Shown: positions 54,189 through 63,492 of the stretch, piece by piece | Layout: each line of letters starts with the position of its first letter | Numbering within the stretch: position 1 is the stretch's first letter | Origin: Melioribacter sp. | GTDB taxonomy: Bacteria > Bacteroidota > Ignavibacteria > Ignavibacteriales > Melioribacteraceae | Length of the DNA: 64,000 nucleotides | Reading direction: 5' to 3' | Assembly: GCA_003155655.1 (NCBI GenBank) | Contig: PMDS01000097.1 | Coordinates: 33,249-97,248, forward strand | The notes under the pieces: generated by a model | What the model was told of the DNA's origin: nothing | The model's input: the letters and a program-made list of their open reading frames with translations, nothing else | Databases searched by the model: none | Translations under genes and position numbers: made by a program

Positions 54189-55498
54189 GATTAATAAAAG
54201 AAAATACAGTAAAGTACGAGTCTTTCCATAAGTCCCTGCAATATTTTACAAAACATCCAGAGGCTCCGGGAGATTTAAAACTGATTAGTTTTGAAAGCCA
54301 CAAAAACAATACAAATCTGCTGGAGAGATATTCGTTTTTTGTACAGAATTTATATGCATTTCAGAAAAAAGTTCAGGTTGTCGAAAACGTAGAACATCTT
54401 AATGAACTTTTCAAGGAATTTGTAAAGAGAATTATTTTTGCAAAAGAAATTGAAATCTTTCTTTTTAATGACTCGCGCAGGAATTTAATTCCATTGAATT
54501 CATCTGTATCCCAGGCTCATCTTTTTAGTGTAAATAAAACTTACAGAGATGGCGTTCTGGATTGGATTTTTGAATCAAAGAAACCTACAATTATTCCAGA
54601 TCTTAATTCATATACAATTAATGGTTCAAAAATAAACCAGATTATTTTTCCTCTATACGATAAAAAATCAAATTATGGAATTCTCTCTATTGTAACACCG
54701 GTTTCCAAACTGCAAGATGATTCATTGGAAAGTCAATCAATTCAATTATTGCTTGGCATTATAATTCCACTAATTATATCATTAAAACAGAAGCAGTCGA
54801 TCAACAAGCTACACCAGGAATTACAGGTATATCAATCCAAATTAAATAATGATTTTGATGTTTATGCAGTTGGAGAAATGACACAGGGTATACTGGAGGA
54901 TATTGGCGACCCTCTTCAGGTAATACTTAGCTGCATTGAAGTACTTGAAAAAGATTTCAACAATTTTGATAAGTCAATTACAGGTAGAATAAAAGAGCAG
55001 GTAAATAAACTTAGCAATTTTGCACAGCGGTTGTCAAAGTTCGCAGGTACAAATAAATCTCAAGCACAAAAAATAGAACCGTGTGATATTAATAAAGTAA
55101 TTCGAGAGTTTAGAAATATTATTAATACAACTCTTAACAATTTTGGTCTGGAGTGCGAATTAGACCTTGAAGATAACATTCCAACAGTTCTTTCTGATCA
55201 GCAAGATATTAAACAAATGCTAACTAGTATTTTTTCGATCATAAAAAATGATTCAAAAAAAGGCGGCGCTGTTGTAATTCAAACAAAATATATTAAAGAA
55301 AAAATAATAATTTCAATTTTTACAACTGAACACATTAACGGTTTAACCGCTACTAATGATTCCGAATTTAATGTTGCTGTAAAGTTTATTAACGAACTGA
55401 TGAAAAAAAGCGAAGGAACCGCTGAATTCAATTCTCTTCCTTTAAAGGGGACAATTATTCATCTAATATTTCCATTCAAAAGGGAATTGTCTGTATGA
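54185..55498 (+). CDS. GAF-like pseudo-histidine kinase
   Basis: Protein of 437 residues. A GAF-like domain (about 60-200) precedes a HisKA-like segment in which the H box reads GILEDIGDPLQVI; the usual phospho-acceptor histidine of GIAHEINNPL is replaced by glutamate. The ATPase-like C-terminus (about 295-435) lacks a recognisable N box and the DxGxG and GxGxG motifs. It is therefore probably catalytically dead and acts as a scaffold or regulator. It overlaps the HDOD gene upstream and the membrane protein downstream, each by 4 bases. It is unusual for a flagellar operon. Confidence 0.82.
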   Translation: MRLIKENTVKYESFHKSLQYFTKHPEAPGDLKLISFESHKNNTNLLERYSFFVQNLYAFQKKVQVVENVEHLNELFKEFVKRIIFAKEIEIFLFNDSRRNLIPLNSSVSQAHLFSVNKTYRDGVLDWIFESKKPTIIPDLNSYTINGSKINQIIFPLYDKKSNYGILSIVTPVSKLQDDSLESQSIQLLLGIIIPLIISLKQKQSINKLHQELQVYQSKLNNDFDVYAVGEMTQGILEDIGDPLQVILSCIEVLEKDFNNFDKSITGRIKEQVNKLSNFAQRLSKFAGTNKSQAQKIEPCDINKVIREFRNIINTTLNNFGLECELDLEDNIPTVLSDQQDIKQMLTSIFSIIKNDSKKGGAVVIQTKYIKEKIIISIFTTEHINGLTATNDSEFNVAVKFINELMKKSEGTAEFNSLPLKGTIIHLIFPFKRELSV

Positions 55499-56076
55499 AA
55501 AATCTCCTGCTAACTGTATTAGCCTTCTCATCAATGTTGTTTGCGCAGGTTTCAAAAAATGACTTTACTAATACTGATTCATCAAAAGTCAGTGTTAATA
55601 TAAGGGAAATGGTCAGGCAGCAAATTGAAGCTGCAAAAGAAAAGCCTTCTGTAAATGCTGCTGAGTTAATAACAGTTCCAGAAGAGAAACTTGGAATTCC
55701 CTCAAAAGCAGAAGAAGCTACAGTAGGAGAAAATAAAATATTTATTGTAATAAAAAATATGCCCTTGCATATTAAGCTGTTTTTTTTGCTTTCAGCAATA
55801 ATTCTGTTAGTTCTGGTTTTTAGGCGCTTCTTCTTAATATTTGGAAAGAGAACAACCCAATCATTAAAGGATAAAATCGCCTTATTGCGTGAAGAAAAAA
55901 TTGGTTCAAAAGAAAATCCAAAATTAAAAGTATCTAGAAAACAACTTTTGAATAGCAGATTAATATATAATGCAACAGACAAAGAAATTTCGAAAGCAGC
56001 AAAAGAATTGAAAATTGCTAAAGGAGAATTTCTTTTAGCAGCTCGTTTAAAATTATTTGAAGTTGGTAAAATATAA
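55495..56076 (+). CDS. Membrane protein of unknown function before flgF
   Basis: Unrecognised protein of 193 residues. A signal-peptide-like start (about 1-18, ending MLFAQ) is followed by a polar region, one membrane span (about 87-108) and a basic cytoplasmic C-terminus ending KEISKAAKELKIAKGEFLLA in a helical pattern. Topology suggests an outside N-terminal part and an inside tail. It overlaps the pseudokinase at ATGA and lies 11 bases before flgF. A link to FliO-type or other motor-associated proteins is possible but not shown. Confidence 0.72.
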   Translation: MKNLLLTVLAFSSMLFAQVSKNDFTNTDSSKVSVNIREMVRQQIEAAKEKPSVNAAELITVPEEKLGIPSKAEEATVGENKIFIVIKNMPLHIKLFFLLSAIILLVLVFRRFFLIFGKRTTQSLKDKIALLREEKIGSKENPKLKVSRKQLLNSRLIYNATDKEISKAAKELKIAKGEFLLAARLKLFEVGKI

Positions 56077-56087
56077 GAGTATGAGAA

Positions 56088-56798
56088 ATGATTAAAGGAA
56101 TTTATACAGCCGCTAGAAGTCTGGATCAGAGAATTAAAAATCTTGATGTTATAGCGAATAACCTTGCTAACCTTAACACTACAGGGTATAAAAGAGAAAT
56201 TCCTTTTACTGAAGTGATAAACTCTGTCGGAGACTCAGTAATTAAAAAAGTTACCAGTCAGCAGCAAGGAGAATTAATCCAGACCTCAAATCCATTGGAT
56301 CTTGGAATTTCAGGACAGGGTTTTTTTGCAGTTAGAAGTCAGGATGGAACAATGGAACTGACCAGGAATGGCCGTTTCAAAATTTCTGAGGATGGTTATT
56401 TAACTGATAATGATGGTGCAAGAGTATTAGGAAAAAACGGTCCAATTTCTTTAGAAGACACAATACTTGATTCAGGTGAGGTAATTAAAATTTCTAAAGA
56501 AGGGGAAGTAAAGATTAACGACAAAATTATTGATTCAATTCTTGTAGTAAATGTTCCGCAGCCAAATGAACTTCAGCATTTGGGAAATTCTAATTTTGGC
56601 TTAGATGGGCAGGAAGCCATACCACTTAATGAAAATGAGTACTCAGTTTCTCAAGGGTATGTAGAACAGGCAAATACAAATGCTATTGATGAGATGGAAG
56701 CAATGATTCAACTAAACAGAGAATATGAATCAGCGCAAAAAGTTATTGCAGCGCTTGATAATTCTCTTAGTCAAGCAAATGACATTGGAAAAGTTTAA
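56088..56798 (+). CDS. flgF: Flagellar proximal rod protein FlgF
   Basis: Protein of 236 residues with the N-terminal signature LDVIANNLANLNTTGYKRE and the C-terminal IDEMEAMIQLNREYESAQKV. Similar in fold to FlgG but shorter. It completes the proximal rod. Start ATG 56088 is preceded by a modest binding site. It lies directly upstream of flgG, the usual order. Confidence 0.94.
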   Translation: MIKGIYTAARSLDQRIKNLDVIANNLANLNTTGYKREIPFTEVINSVGDSVIKKVTSQQQGELIQTSNPLDLGISGQGFFAVRSQDGTMELTRNGRFKISEDGYLTDNDGARVLGKNGPISLEDTILDSGEVIKISKEGEVKINDKIIDSILVVNVPQPNELQHLGNSNFGLDGQEAIPLNENEYSVSQGYVEQANTNAIDEMEAMIQLNREYESAQKVIAALDNSLSQANDIGKV

Positions 56799-56810
56799 AA
56801 GGAGAATAAT

Positions 56811-57611
56811 ATGTCAGAACGTGCACTAAGAACCGCTTCTTCTGGAATGTATGCCCAGCAAATTAATATAGAAGTAATATCAAATAACATTGCGAATATT
56901 AATACAACTGGTTTCAAAAAGAATAAAGCAGATTTCCAGGATTTGATGTACCAGGAAGTAAGTATAAATCCAATATCAACATCGGCCCCTGGAATATCAG
57001 AAGACTCAACATCTAAAATTCAGATTGGCAATGGTGTTAAACCGGCTGCTACACAAAAGATATTTAAGCAGGGAGATATTACTCAAACAACTAACCAGCT
57101 AGATCTTGCAATTCAGGGAGACGGATTTTTTCAAATCCAAAAACCGGATGGAACATTTGTATATACTCGTGATGGTTCATTTAAATTAAATGCTGATGGA
57201 AAAATTGTAACAAATAGCGGTTACATTTTAGAACCCGGATTCACATTTAATTCTGATACTGCAAGTATTGCAATATCCACAGATGGCAATGTTGTAGCGA
57301 CGGAAACGAACGGAACAACTGCATCACTTGGTAATATTGAAATTGCGCGCTTTATGAACACAGGCGGGCTGGTTGCCCTTGGTGATAATTTATATTCAGA
57401 TAGTCCGGCATCCGGTCAACCAATTCTTGGAACACCTGGAGCTCAAGGATTCGGAACTATTAATCAAGGCTTCCTGGAATCATCAAATGTTGATATTGTA
57501 GAAGAAATGGTAGCAATGATTTCTGCACAGCGTGCTTATGAAATTAATTCGAAAACTGTTCAAACAGTAGATACAATGATGAGTTTGGCAAATAATTTAA
57601 AGAGAAGCTAA
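56811..57611 (+). CDS. flgG: Flagellar distal rod protein FlgG
   Basis: Protein of 266 residues, the standard FlgG length, with IEVISNNIANINTTGFKKNK, the FlgG signature GDGFFQIQKPDGTFVYTRDG and VDIVEEMVAMISAQRAYEIN. It forms the drive shaft through the P and L rings. Start ATG 56811 follows AAAGGAGAAT. FlgA is encoded 2 bases after it. Confidence 0.97.
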   Translation: MSERALRTASSGMYAQQINIEVISNNIANINTTGFKKNKADFQDLMYQEVSINPISTSAPGISEDSTSKIQIGNGVKPAATQKIFKQGDITQTTNQLDLAIQGDGFFQIQKPDGTFVYTRDGSFKLNADGKIVTNSGYILEPGFTFNSDTASIAISTDGNVVATETNGTTASLGNIEIARFMNTGGLVALGDNLYSDSPASGQPILGTPGAQGFGTINQGFLESSNVDIVEEMVAMISAQRAYEINSKTVQTVDTMMSLANNLKRS

Positions 57612-57613
57612 TC

Positions 57614-58267
57614 ATGTTATTAAGCTTGATTTCCATATTGATTAATTTTGTTTTTGTGAACAACAGCAGTTTTGATGTACAGCTCAAAAAATATCTGGAT
57701 GAAAAATTTATCAGTTATGTTAAGTATGAATACCAGGTAATGGGCATGCCCAAAAATTTTTCAAAACTGGAAATCAATATTGAAAAAAATGCTAATATCC
57801 ATAAGAATTATATATACGTACCCATAAAGGTTTATGATAGTAAAAATTTTGTCAGCACTTCCTTGCTTACTGTAAGAGTAAAATTATTTAAAAAAGTTTT
57901 TGTTGCAAGGCAAGAAATTCGCAGGGGTGGGGACTTAAACCAGAATCTTTTCCAGGTGAAAGAAGCCGATATCTCTATATATGATGAAAAAACAATTGAT
58001 GTACAAAGTGAGCTTGCCATATTCAGAAGCAGGGTGTTAATTAAAGAAGGAACAGTTTTATCAGAAAATATGATTGAACCCATTCCAATTGTTAGAAAAG
58101 GAGATAACTTAATTCTACATACTGACGGCGTTGGTGTTGATGTTAGTGTAGAAGTTGTTGCCCGCCAGGATGGATGTGCGGGTGATGTTATATCAGTTCA
58201 TGGACAGGGAAGCAAATTATATAAAGCAAAAATTGTAGATAAAAAAAATTTAACATTGGTAGAGTAA
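57614..58267 (+). CDS. flgA: P-ring assembly chaperone FlgA
   Basis: Protein of 217 residues with a short hydrophobic N-terminus that may serve as signal peptide and a C-terminal SAF-type domain: VARQEIRRGGDLNQNLFQVK, VLIKEGTVLSENMI, VRKGDNLIL and DVISVHGQGSKLYKAKIV. It assists polymerisation of FlgI in the periplasm. Order flgG-flgA-flgH-flgI supports the call. Confidence 0.92.
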   Translation: MLLSLISILINFVFVNNSSFDVQLKKYLDEKFISYVKYEYQVMGMPKNFSKLEINIEKNANIHKNYIYVPIKVYDSKNFVSTSLLTVRVKLFKKVFVARQEIRRGGDLNQNLFQVKEADISIYDEKTIDVQSELAIFRSRVLIKEGTVLSENMIEPIPIVRKGDNLILHTDGVGVDVSVEVVARQDGCAGDVISVHGQGSKLYKAKIVDKKNLTLVE

Positions 58268-58268
58268 A

Positions 58269-58844
58269 ATGAAATCACTTAAAATAATTTCTGCATTATT
58301 TGTTATGGCAATAAGTTTATATGGTCAGGATTTGCGCCAGAGCGCATATTACTCATTGTTCTCGGATCAAAAGGCTAATAGATTGGGAGATGCAATTACT
58401 ATTATAGTTATGGAATCGACATCAGCTTCCAACAATGCTCAAACAAGTGCAGGCAGAAAAAGTGATATTAGTTTGAACGCCTCAGCTAATATGGGTCAAA
58501 CAGCTGCTAAGACAGCAGACCTTGGACTTAAAACGGGAAATGATTTTAGCGGGCAAGGTTCAACACAGACTGCTGGAGATATACGCACAAAAATATCTGC
58601 TACTGTTGATTCCGTTCTTGCCAATGGAAATCTTATTATCAAAGGAAGCAAAAAAATTATTATTAATGGAGAAGAACAAACTGTACGTATAAAAGGTGTT
58701 GTACGAACATCAGATATTAACCCGGATAATTCAGTGTTGTCTTATAATATTTCTGATGCTGAAATTACTTTTGATGGAGCTGGTATTATCCAGAATGCTC
58801 AAAAACCGGGCCTGTTAACAAAAATATTTCATTGGTTGTTTTAG
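58269..58844 (+). CDS. flgH: Flagellar L-ring protein FlgH, without lipobox
   Basis: Protein of 191 residues. A signal peptide (about 1-18, MKSLKIISALFVMAISLYG) leads into SAYYSLFSDQKANRLGDAIT and LNASANMGQTAAKT, then the conserved VRIKGVVRTSDINPDNSVLS. Enterobacterial FlgH is a lipoprotein with a lipobox cysteine, but no cysteine occurs near this cleavage site. The L ring here may be attached to the outer membrane in another way. It is 2 bases after flgA. Confidence 0.93.
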   Translation: MKSLKIISALFVMAISLYGQDLRQSAYYSLFSDQKANRLGDAITIIVMESTSASNNAQTSAGRKSDISLNASANMGQTAAKTADLGLKTGNDFSGQGSTQTAGDIRTKISATVDSVLANGNLIIKGSKKIIINGEEQTVRIKGVVRTSDINPDNSVLSYNISDAEITFDGAGIIQNAQKPGLLTKIFHWLF

Positions 58845-58852
58845 GTTAAATT

Positions 58853-59950
58853 ATGAAAATCAAAATTTTATTATTCGTTTTATTACTATTTACTGTATGT
58901 GATTTAATCAACGCACAAAGGATAAAAGATGTTGCCTATATGAATGGTCAAAACTCCGAACAAATCATTGGTTATGGACTTGTAGTAGGACTTGCTGGAA
59001 CCGGGGATAGTTACCGTTCATCATTTACAATCCAATCTGTAACCAGCATGCTCAAAAGATTTGGTGTTACCGTACCACAAACTGATCTTAAAACAAAAAA
59101 CGTAGCCGCAATAATTGTAACAGCATCTCTAAATTCAAATCTAAAAGCTGGCGCTGAGTTTGATGTTACAGTTTCATCAATGGGTGATGCAACAAGTTTG
59201 CAGGGTGGAACTCTGTTAATGACACCTCTTTCAAGCATCAGTGGAAAAGTTTTTGGATTTGCCCAGGGTGCGATCTCAGTTGGCGGATATGATATTAATA
59301 CTGGAACAGGAAATAGAATTTCTAAGAATCATACACTTGCAGGAAGAATTCCCAGGGGAGGTTCTTTAAGAGAATCAATGTCTGATAGTCAACTTTCCGC
59401 AACAGAAATTTCTGTTTTCTTAAAAGAGCCTGATATAACAACATCTCTAAATGTTATGACAGCCATAAATAAAAAATTTGGCAGTGAAATATCCAAAGCA
59501 CTTGATGCAGCAGAAATAAAAATTCAGGTGCCGCAGGACAAACAGAATAATTTGATAGGGTTCCTATCAGAAGTTGAAAATATTTCTGTACAGGTTGATG
59601 AAATTGCTAAAGTTGTCTTGAATGAAAGAACAGGAACAGTAGTATCCGGGCAGAATGTGAAAATTCAGCCTGTAACAATAACACATGGAAGTCTAAATAT
59701 TACAATAAGAGATTACCCGGTTATTTCTCAACCCGGTCCATTTTCTCAAGGTAGAACTACAGTTGTTCACGACCAAGTTCCTTATGTTACTCAAGACTCA
59801 ACAAATACTGTAGCAATAAAAGGTGCAAGCAATGTTCAAGAAGTTGCTGCAGCATTAAATTCGCTAAAAGTATCGCCTCGCGATATTATTTCAATTTTCC
59901 AGGCTTTAAAAGAAGCCGGTGCGTTAATGGCTGAATTAATTATAATGTAA
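58853..59950 (+). CDS. flgI: Flagellar P-ring protein FlgI
   Basis: Protein of 365 residues with a signal peptide (about 1-21, ending INAQ) and the FlgI signatures NQLIGYGLVVGL-like QIIGYGLVVGLAGTGD, TSLQGGTLLMTPL and RTGTVVSGQNVKIQPVTI. It forms the ring in the peptidoglycan layer. It lies between flgH and flgJ as in many diderms. Start ATG 58853 follows TTAGGTT. Confidence 0.97.
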   Translation: MKIKILLFVLLLFTVCDLINAQRIKDVAYMNGQNSEQIIGYGLVVGLAGTGDSYRSSFTIQSVTSMLKRFGVTVPQTDLKTKNVAAIIVTASLNSNLKAGAEFDVTVSSMGDATSLQGGTLLMTPLSSISGKVFGFAQGAISVGGYDINTGTGNRISKNHTLAGRIPRGGSLRESMSDSQLSATEISVFLKEPDITTSLNVMTAINKKFGSEISKALDAAEIKIQVPQDKQNNLIGFLSEVENISVQVDEIAKVVLNERTGTVVSGQNVKIQPVTITHGSLNITIRDYPVISQPGPFSQGRTTVVHDQVPYVTQDSTNTVAIKGASNVQEVAAALNSLKVSPRDIISIFQALKEAGALMAELIIM

Positions 59951-59951
59951 A

Positions 59952-60767
59952 ATGAATAACCTAAATCTTAAAATAGATAATACTTTAAAGCATCTTTCCA
60001 AGATGCCAGAGTCAAATTCAAAGTATGACTCCGGACAGAAGGCGAAAATTGCATCTGCTGCAAAACAGTTTGAAAGTATGCTTACATCAATGATGCTTAA
60101 GAGCATGGATAAAACGACAGGAGGTATGCTTGGCGAAGAGGGCTATGGTAACGACATGTTTGATACAGTATTTGAGCAAGAAATTGCATCTTATGTATCT
60201 AATACAAAGAGCTTAGGACTTGCAGAAGACCTTTACAGAAAGATTACAGGTGAAGACATGACACCTGAAATGAAATCGAAAATAAATAATCGTATTAGTC
60301 ATTCCAGTTTCAATAGTTCATCTGTATCGCCAGATGCTGCCCCTGTAAAGCCAAGCAGTGGTTCTTTAGATAGATTAAATAAATATGATGAGCATATAGA
60401 AGAAGCAGCAAAATCTTATGGTGTTGATAAAAATATAATAAAATCGGTAATAATGACAGAAAGTGCAGGAAATAATAAAGCCGTATCAAGCTCAAAAGCA
60501 AAAGGATTGATGCAGCTAATGGATTCAACAGCTGCAGATATGGGAGTCAATAATGTATTTAATCCCCAAGAAAATATAAATGGCGGCACTAAATATTTGT
60601 CACAAATGCTTCGACAATACAATGGAGATTTGAAACTTGCGCTAGCTGCATACAATGCCGGTCCGCAGAACGTTGAAAAGTATAATGGAGTTCCGCCATT
60701 TGAAGAAACGAAAAACTATATAAATAAAGTGATGGGTTATTTAAATCATTTTGAGAGTGAACAATGA
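59952..60767 (+). CDS. flgJ: FlgJ: rod cap with lytic transglycosylase domain
   Basis: Protein of 271 residues. The N-terminal rod-binding domain has AKQFESMLTSMMLKSMDKTT and the C-terminal domain is an SLT-type lytic transglycosylase with catalytic E170 in MTESAGNN, then SKAKGLMQLMDSTAADMG and LALAAYNAGPQNVEKY. Enterobacterial FlgJ instead carries a GH73 glucosaminidase. It caps the rod and opens the peptidoglycan so the rod can pass. It overlaps flgN at ATGA. Confidence 0.94.
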   Translation: MNNLNLKIDNTLKHLSKMPESNSKYDSGQKAKIASAAKQFESMLTSMMLKSMDKTTGGMLGEEGYGNDMFDTVFEQEIASYVSNTKSLGLAEDLYRKITGEDMTPEMKSKINNRISHSSFNSSSVSPDAAPVKPSSGSLDRLNKYDEHIEEAAKSYGVDKNIIKSVIMTESAGNNKAVSSSKAKGLMQLMDSTAADMGVNNVFNPQENINGGTKYLSQMLRQYNGDLKLALAAYNAGPQNVEKYNGVPPFEETKNYINKVMGYLNHFESEQ

Positions 60768-61216
60768 ACGCAAAGAAATTATTAGAATCCTTAAAAACGC
60801 AAGAACTGAATTTAGATAATTTATATAATGTTCTTGTAGAACAAAAGCAGGCAATTGTTAAGAATGATATCTCCGCTCTTGAAAAAGCAATTTTAATTGA
60901 GCAAAGAATATTACAGATCATTGAAAACGAAGAACGTGCTAGAATTAAAGAAGTTGAGGAAATTGCAAAATTCTATTCATTGGAATTAAAAGGTAATAAA
61001 CTGGACGATCTGCTTGACAAAGGAAAGAATTATTTAGGGCCTGAGCTAAAAGAATTAAGGAAAGTACGTATTTCATTGAGGAACAAATTAAAAAATCTCT
61101 TAAGCATCAATTCAGTTCTAAAAGATGTAATTGATTTTTCAAAAAATATGATTAAAGAAACAATGTTCCTTTTAGCCGGACCTAATAAACGATTATTTGT
61201 TAATAGGAAGGTTTGA
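60764..61216 (+). CDS. flgN: Flagellar export chaperone FlgN
   Basis: Helical protein of 150 residues with a FlgN-type pattern: LDNLYNVLVEQKQAIVKNDI and LRKVRISLRNKLKNLLSIN. It binds FlgK and FlgL before export. Assignment rests on size, coiled-coil nature and location immediately before flgK. It overlaps flgJ by 4 bases. Confidence 0.85.
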   Translation: MNAKKLLESLKTQELNLDNLYNVLVEQKQAIVKNDISALEKAILIEQRILQIIENEERARIKEVEEIAKFYSLELKGNKLDDLLDKGKNYLGPELKELRKVRISLRNKLKNLLSINSVLKDVIDFSKNMIKETMFLLAGPNKRLFVNRKV

Positions 61217-61217
61217 T

Positions 61218-62612
61218 ATGAGTATCGGAAGGTTAATGGATACTGCTACTAAAACTATGCAAACATATCAAGAAGCAATTGATATAGCCTCGCATAATAT
61301 TTCCAATTCTGGTAATACCAATTATACTCGTCAAAAGGTAGTTTTTTCTCCGGTAGTTGCAGAAAATGCTAGTGGAGCCGGTGTGAAGATTTCGGATATA
61401 CAAAGAATTAGAGATACTTTGAATGATACTCAAGTTCGCCAGTATACATCGTTAAATTCAAATGCTCAAACATCGGCAAATAATCTTTCACAAATCGAAA
61501 CCATTATCTCAGAACCAACTGATGATGGAATTTCAAATTATATTACCAGCTTTTTTAATACATGGTCTTCACTAACAACGGATCCCACTTCAACAAGTAC
61601 TAGATCAAATGTTGTTGCAGCGGCACAACAAGTGAGTGGCCGTTTTCAGGAAATTTTTTCCGGATTAGATAAAGTAAAAGCATCTGTATCGGATGATATG
61701 ACTGTCAAGGTTAATCAAATGAATACCGATCTCCAGCAAATCACTACTCTAAATAAAGAAATTTTTAACACGCAAGTAGGTGGTAATAAAGCCAACGATC
61801 TTCAAGACCAAAGAGATAAAGTAATAAATGATCTCAGTACCTTAGCTAACATTACTGTTAGTATGGATGATAAAGGATGTGCAAATGTTAGTGTGGGTGG
61901 TATTCAGGCTGCCGATATGAACAATTACAACCAATTTAAAGTATTGAATGACAATGGTAAAGTTAAAATTGTTAGTATCTCTGATAATAATACTAGTGTA
62001 TGTCTTAATGACGGTAAACTTGCAGCAGATGTAGATCTTTATACAAATAAAATTCCAAGTTATTATTCAAGCTATCAAAATTTAGCCACAAATTTTGCAA
62101 ATTCTGTAAACACAATACATAAAACCGGTTTCACTTTAGAGCAGAATGGTACATCTTCAACAAATATTAACTTTTTTGGCAAGGATGATGGTACCGGAAA
62201 TTGGGAAGTAATGGATGGCGAACAATTAGTTATTAACCAGGATATTGTTAATAACCCTGCCGATATTGCTGCATCCGATACTGCAAGCAATGATGGTAAT
62301 GGAAACATAGCAAGTAAAATTGCTGCATTGAACGACACAAAAATATCCGGACTTAATAATCAAACTTTTATCGATTACTATAATTCCATATTAAGTCAAG
62401 TTGGATCCGATAAAACTTCAAGTGATAATACCGTCAGTTCAAGTAATTTGATTCTTCAACAACTTCAGAGTCAGACAAGCAGTGTATCGGGAGTTTCTAT
62501 GGATGAAGAGATGTCAAATATATTAATATATCAGCGCGGCTATCAAGCGGCATCTAAAATAGTTTCGATAGCAGACCAATTATTACAAACACTTATAGGG
62601 ATGTTAACGTAA
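61218..62612 (+). CDS. flgK: Hook-filament junction protein FlgK
   Basis: Protein of 464 residues with the N-terminal signature AIDIASHNISNSGNTNYTRQ and the C-terminal MDEEMSNILIYQRGYQAASK. It joins hook and filament. ATG 61218 is selected because AGGAAGG precedes it and it follows the flgN stop by one base; an in-frame start at 61197 lies within flgN. Its last stop is 1 base before flgL. Confidence 0.95.
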   Translation: MSIGRLMDTATKTMQTYQEAIDIASHNISNSGNTNYTRQKVVFSPVVAENASGAGVKISDIQRIRDTLNDTQVRQYTSLNSNAQTSANNLSQIETIISEPTDDGISNYITSFFNTWSSLTTDPTSTSTRSNVVAAAQQVSGRFQEIFSGLDKVKASVSDDMTVKVNQMNTDLQQITTLNKEIFNTQVGGNKANDLQDQRDKVINDLSTLANITVSMDDKGCANVSVGGIQAADMNNYNQFKVLNDNGKVKIVSISDNNTSVCLNDGKLAADVDLYTNKIPSYYSSYQNLATNFANSVNTIHKTGFTLEQNGTSSTNINFFGKDDGTGNWEVMDGEQLVINQDIVNNPADIAASDTASNDGNGNIASKIAALNDTKISGLNNQTFIDYYNSILSQVGSDKTSSDNTVSSSNLILQQLQSQTSSVSGVSMDEEMSNILIYQRGYQAASKIVSIADQLLQTLIGMLT

Positions 62613-62613
62613 A

Positions 62614-63492
62614 ATGAGAATTACAGAAGGTGTAATGTCACAGAATTTTCTCAATGATTTTGATAAAATTCAAAACACTCTTGCTAAGGACCAAACTCAG
62701 GTTGCGACCAATACAAGGATACAAACCTTATCCGATGATGTTAATGGAACGCTTAAGGTGGTTGATCTTAAGTCTCAGATTAGCAAATTAAAAACGTATT
62801 TAAAGAATGCTGATAATATAAGTTCATACATGACCTCAACGCAAAACTCACTTGATAATATAATTACTGAACTTCAAAATATTAAAACTACGGCATCCTC
62901 AGCTGAAAATGTAATAAATTCTGAAAATTATACTTCAATAGCTCAAACTATTAAAGATAATCTTAGTTCAATTGTTCAAAGTATGAATGCAAAACAGAAT
63001 GGAATGTATTTATTCGGCGGTACAAATAATAAAGGAGATGTTGTAACTCTGGTTAACAACCTCGCCGTACCTACGGCAGAAGATGTATCAGGTGAAATGA
63101 AAGCGCAAGTTTCTCAAAATGTTAATATAACAATGAACATTCCGGGATCTAAAATTATAAATACAGGAGTTTTAACTTCTATTAATAATTTAATTACCAC
63201 TTTAGAAGCGGGTAATCCACCTACTGATGCTGAATTAACTGCTCTTGATAAAGCTTATTCCAGTGTAGTTGATATTCAGTCTTTACAAGGTACAACCCAA
63301 AATAGAGTTGAGGACATAACCAATATTTTAAATAATCAATCGACTAATTATGACACTCTTCTTACTAATATTCAATCGGTTGATACAGCAAAGTTGGCAA
63401 CAGATATAACGTCACAACAATATCTTTTGCAGATTGTTGAAAAACTAATTGCTAATACATCATCAAAATCAATTTTTGACTATCTAACATGA
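62614..63492 (+). CDS. flgL: Hook-filament junction protein FlgL
   Basis: Protein of 292 residues related to flagellin, with MRITEGVMSQNFLNDFDKIQ, the glycine-rich AKQNGMYLFGGTNNKGD and a C-terminal helix ITSQQYLLQIVEKLIANTSS. It forms the second junction layer. It overlaps motA at ATGA. Confidence 0.93.
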   Translation: MRITEGVMSQNFLNDFDKIQNTLAKDQTQVATNTRIQTLSDDVNGTLKVVDLKSQISKLKTYLKNADNISSYMTSTQNSLDNIITELQNIKTTASSAENVINSENYTSIAQTIKDNLSSIVQSMNAKQNGMYLFGGTNNKGDVVTLVNNLAVPTAEDVSGEMKAQVSQNVNITMNIPGSKIINTGVLTSINNLITTLEAGNPPTDAELTALDKAYSSVVDIQSLQGTTQNRVEDITNILNNQSTNYDTLLTNIQSVDTAKLATDITSQQYLLQIVEKLIANTSSKSIFDYLT

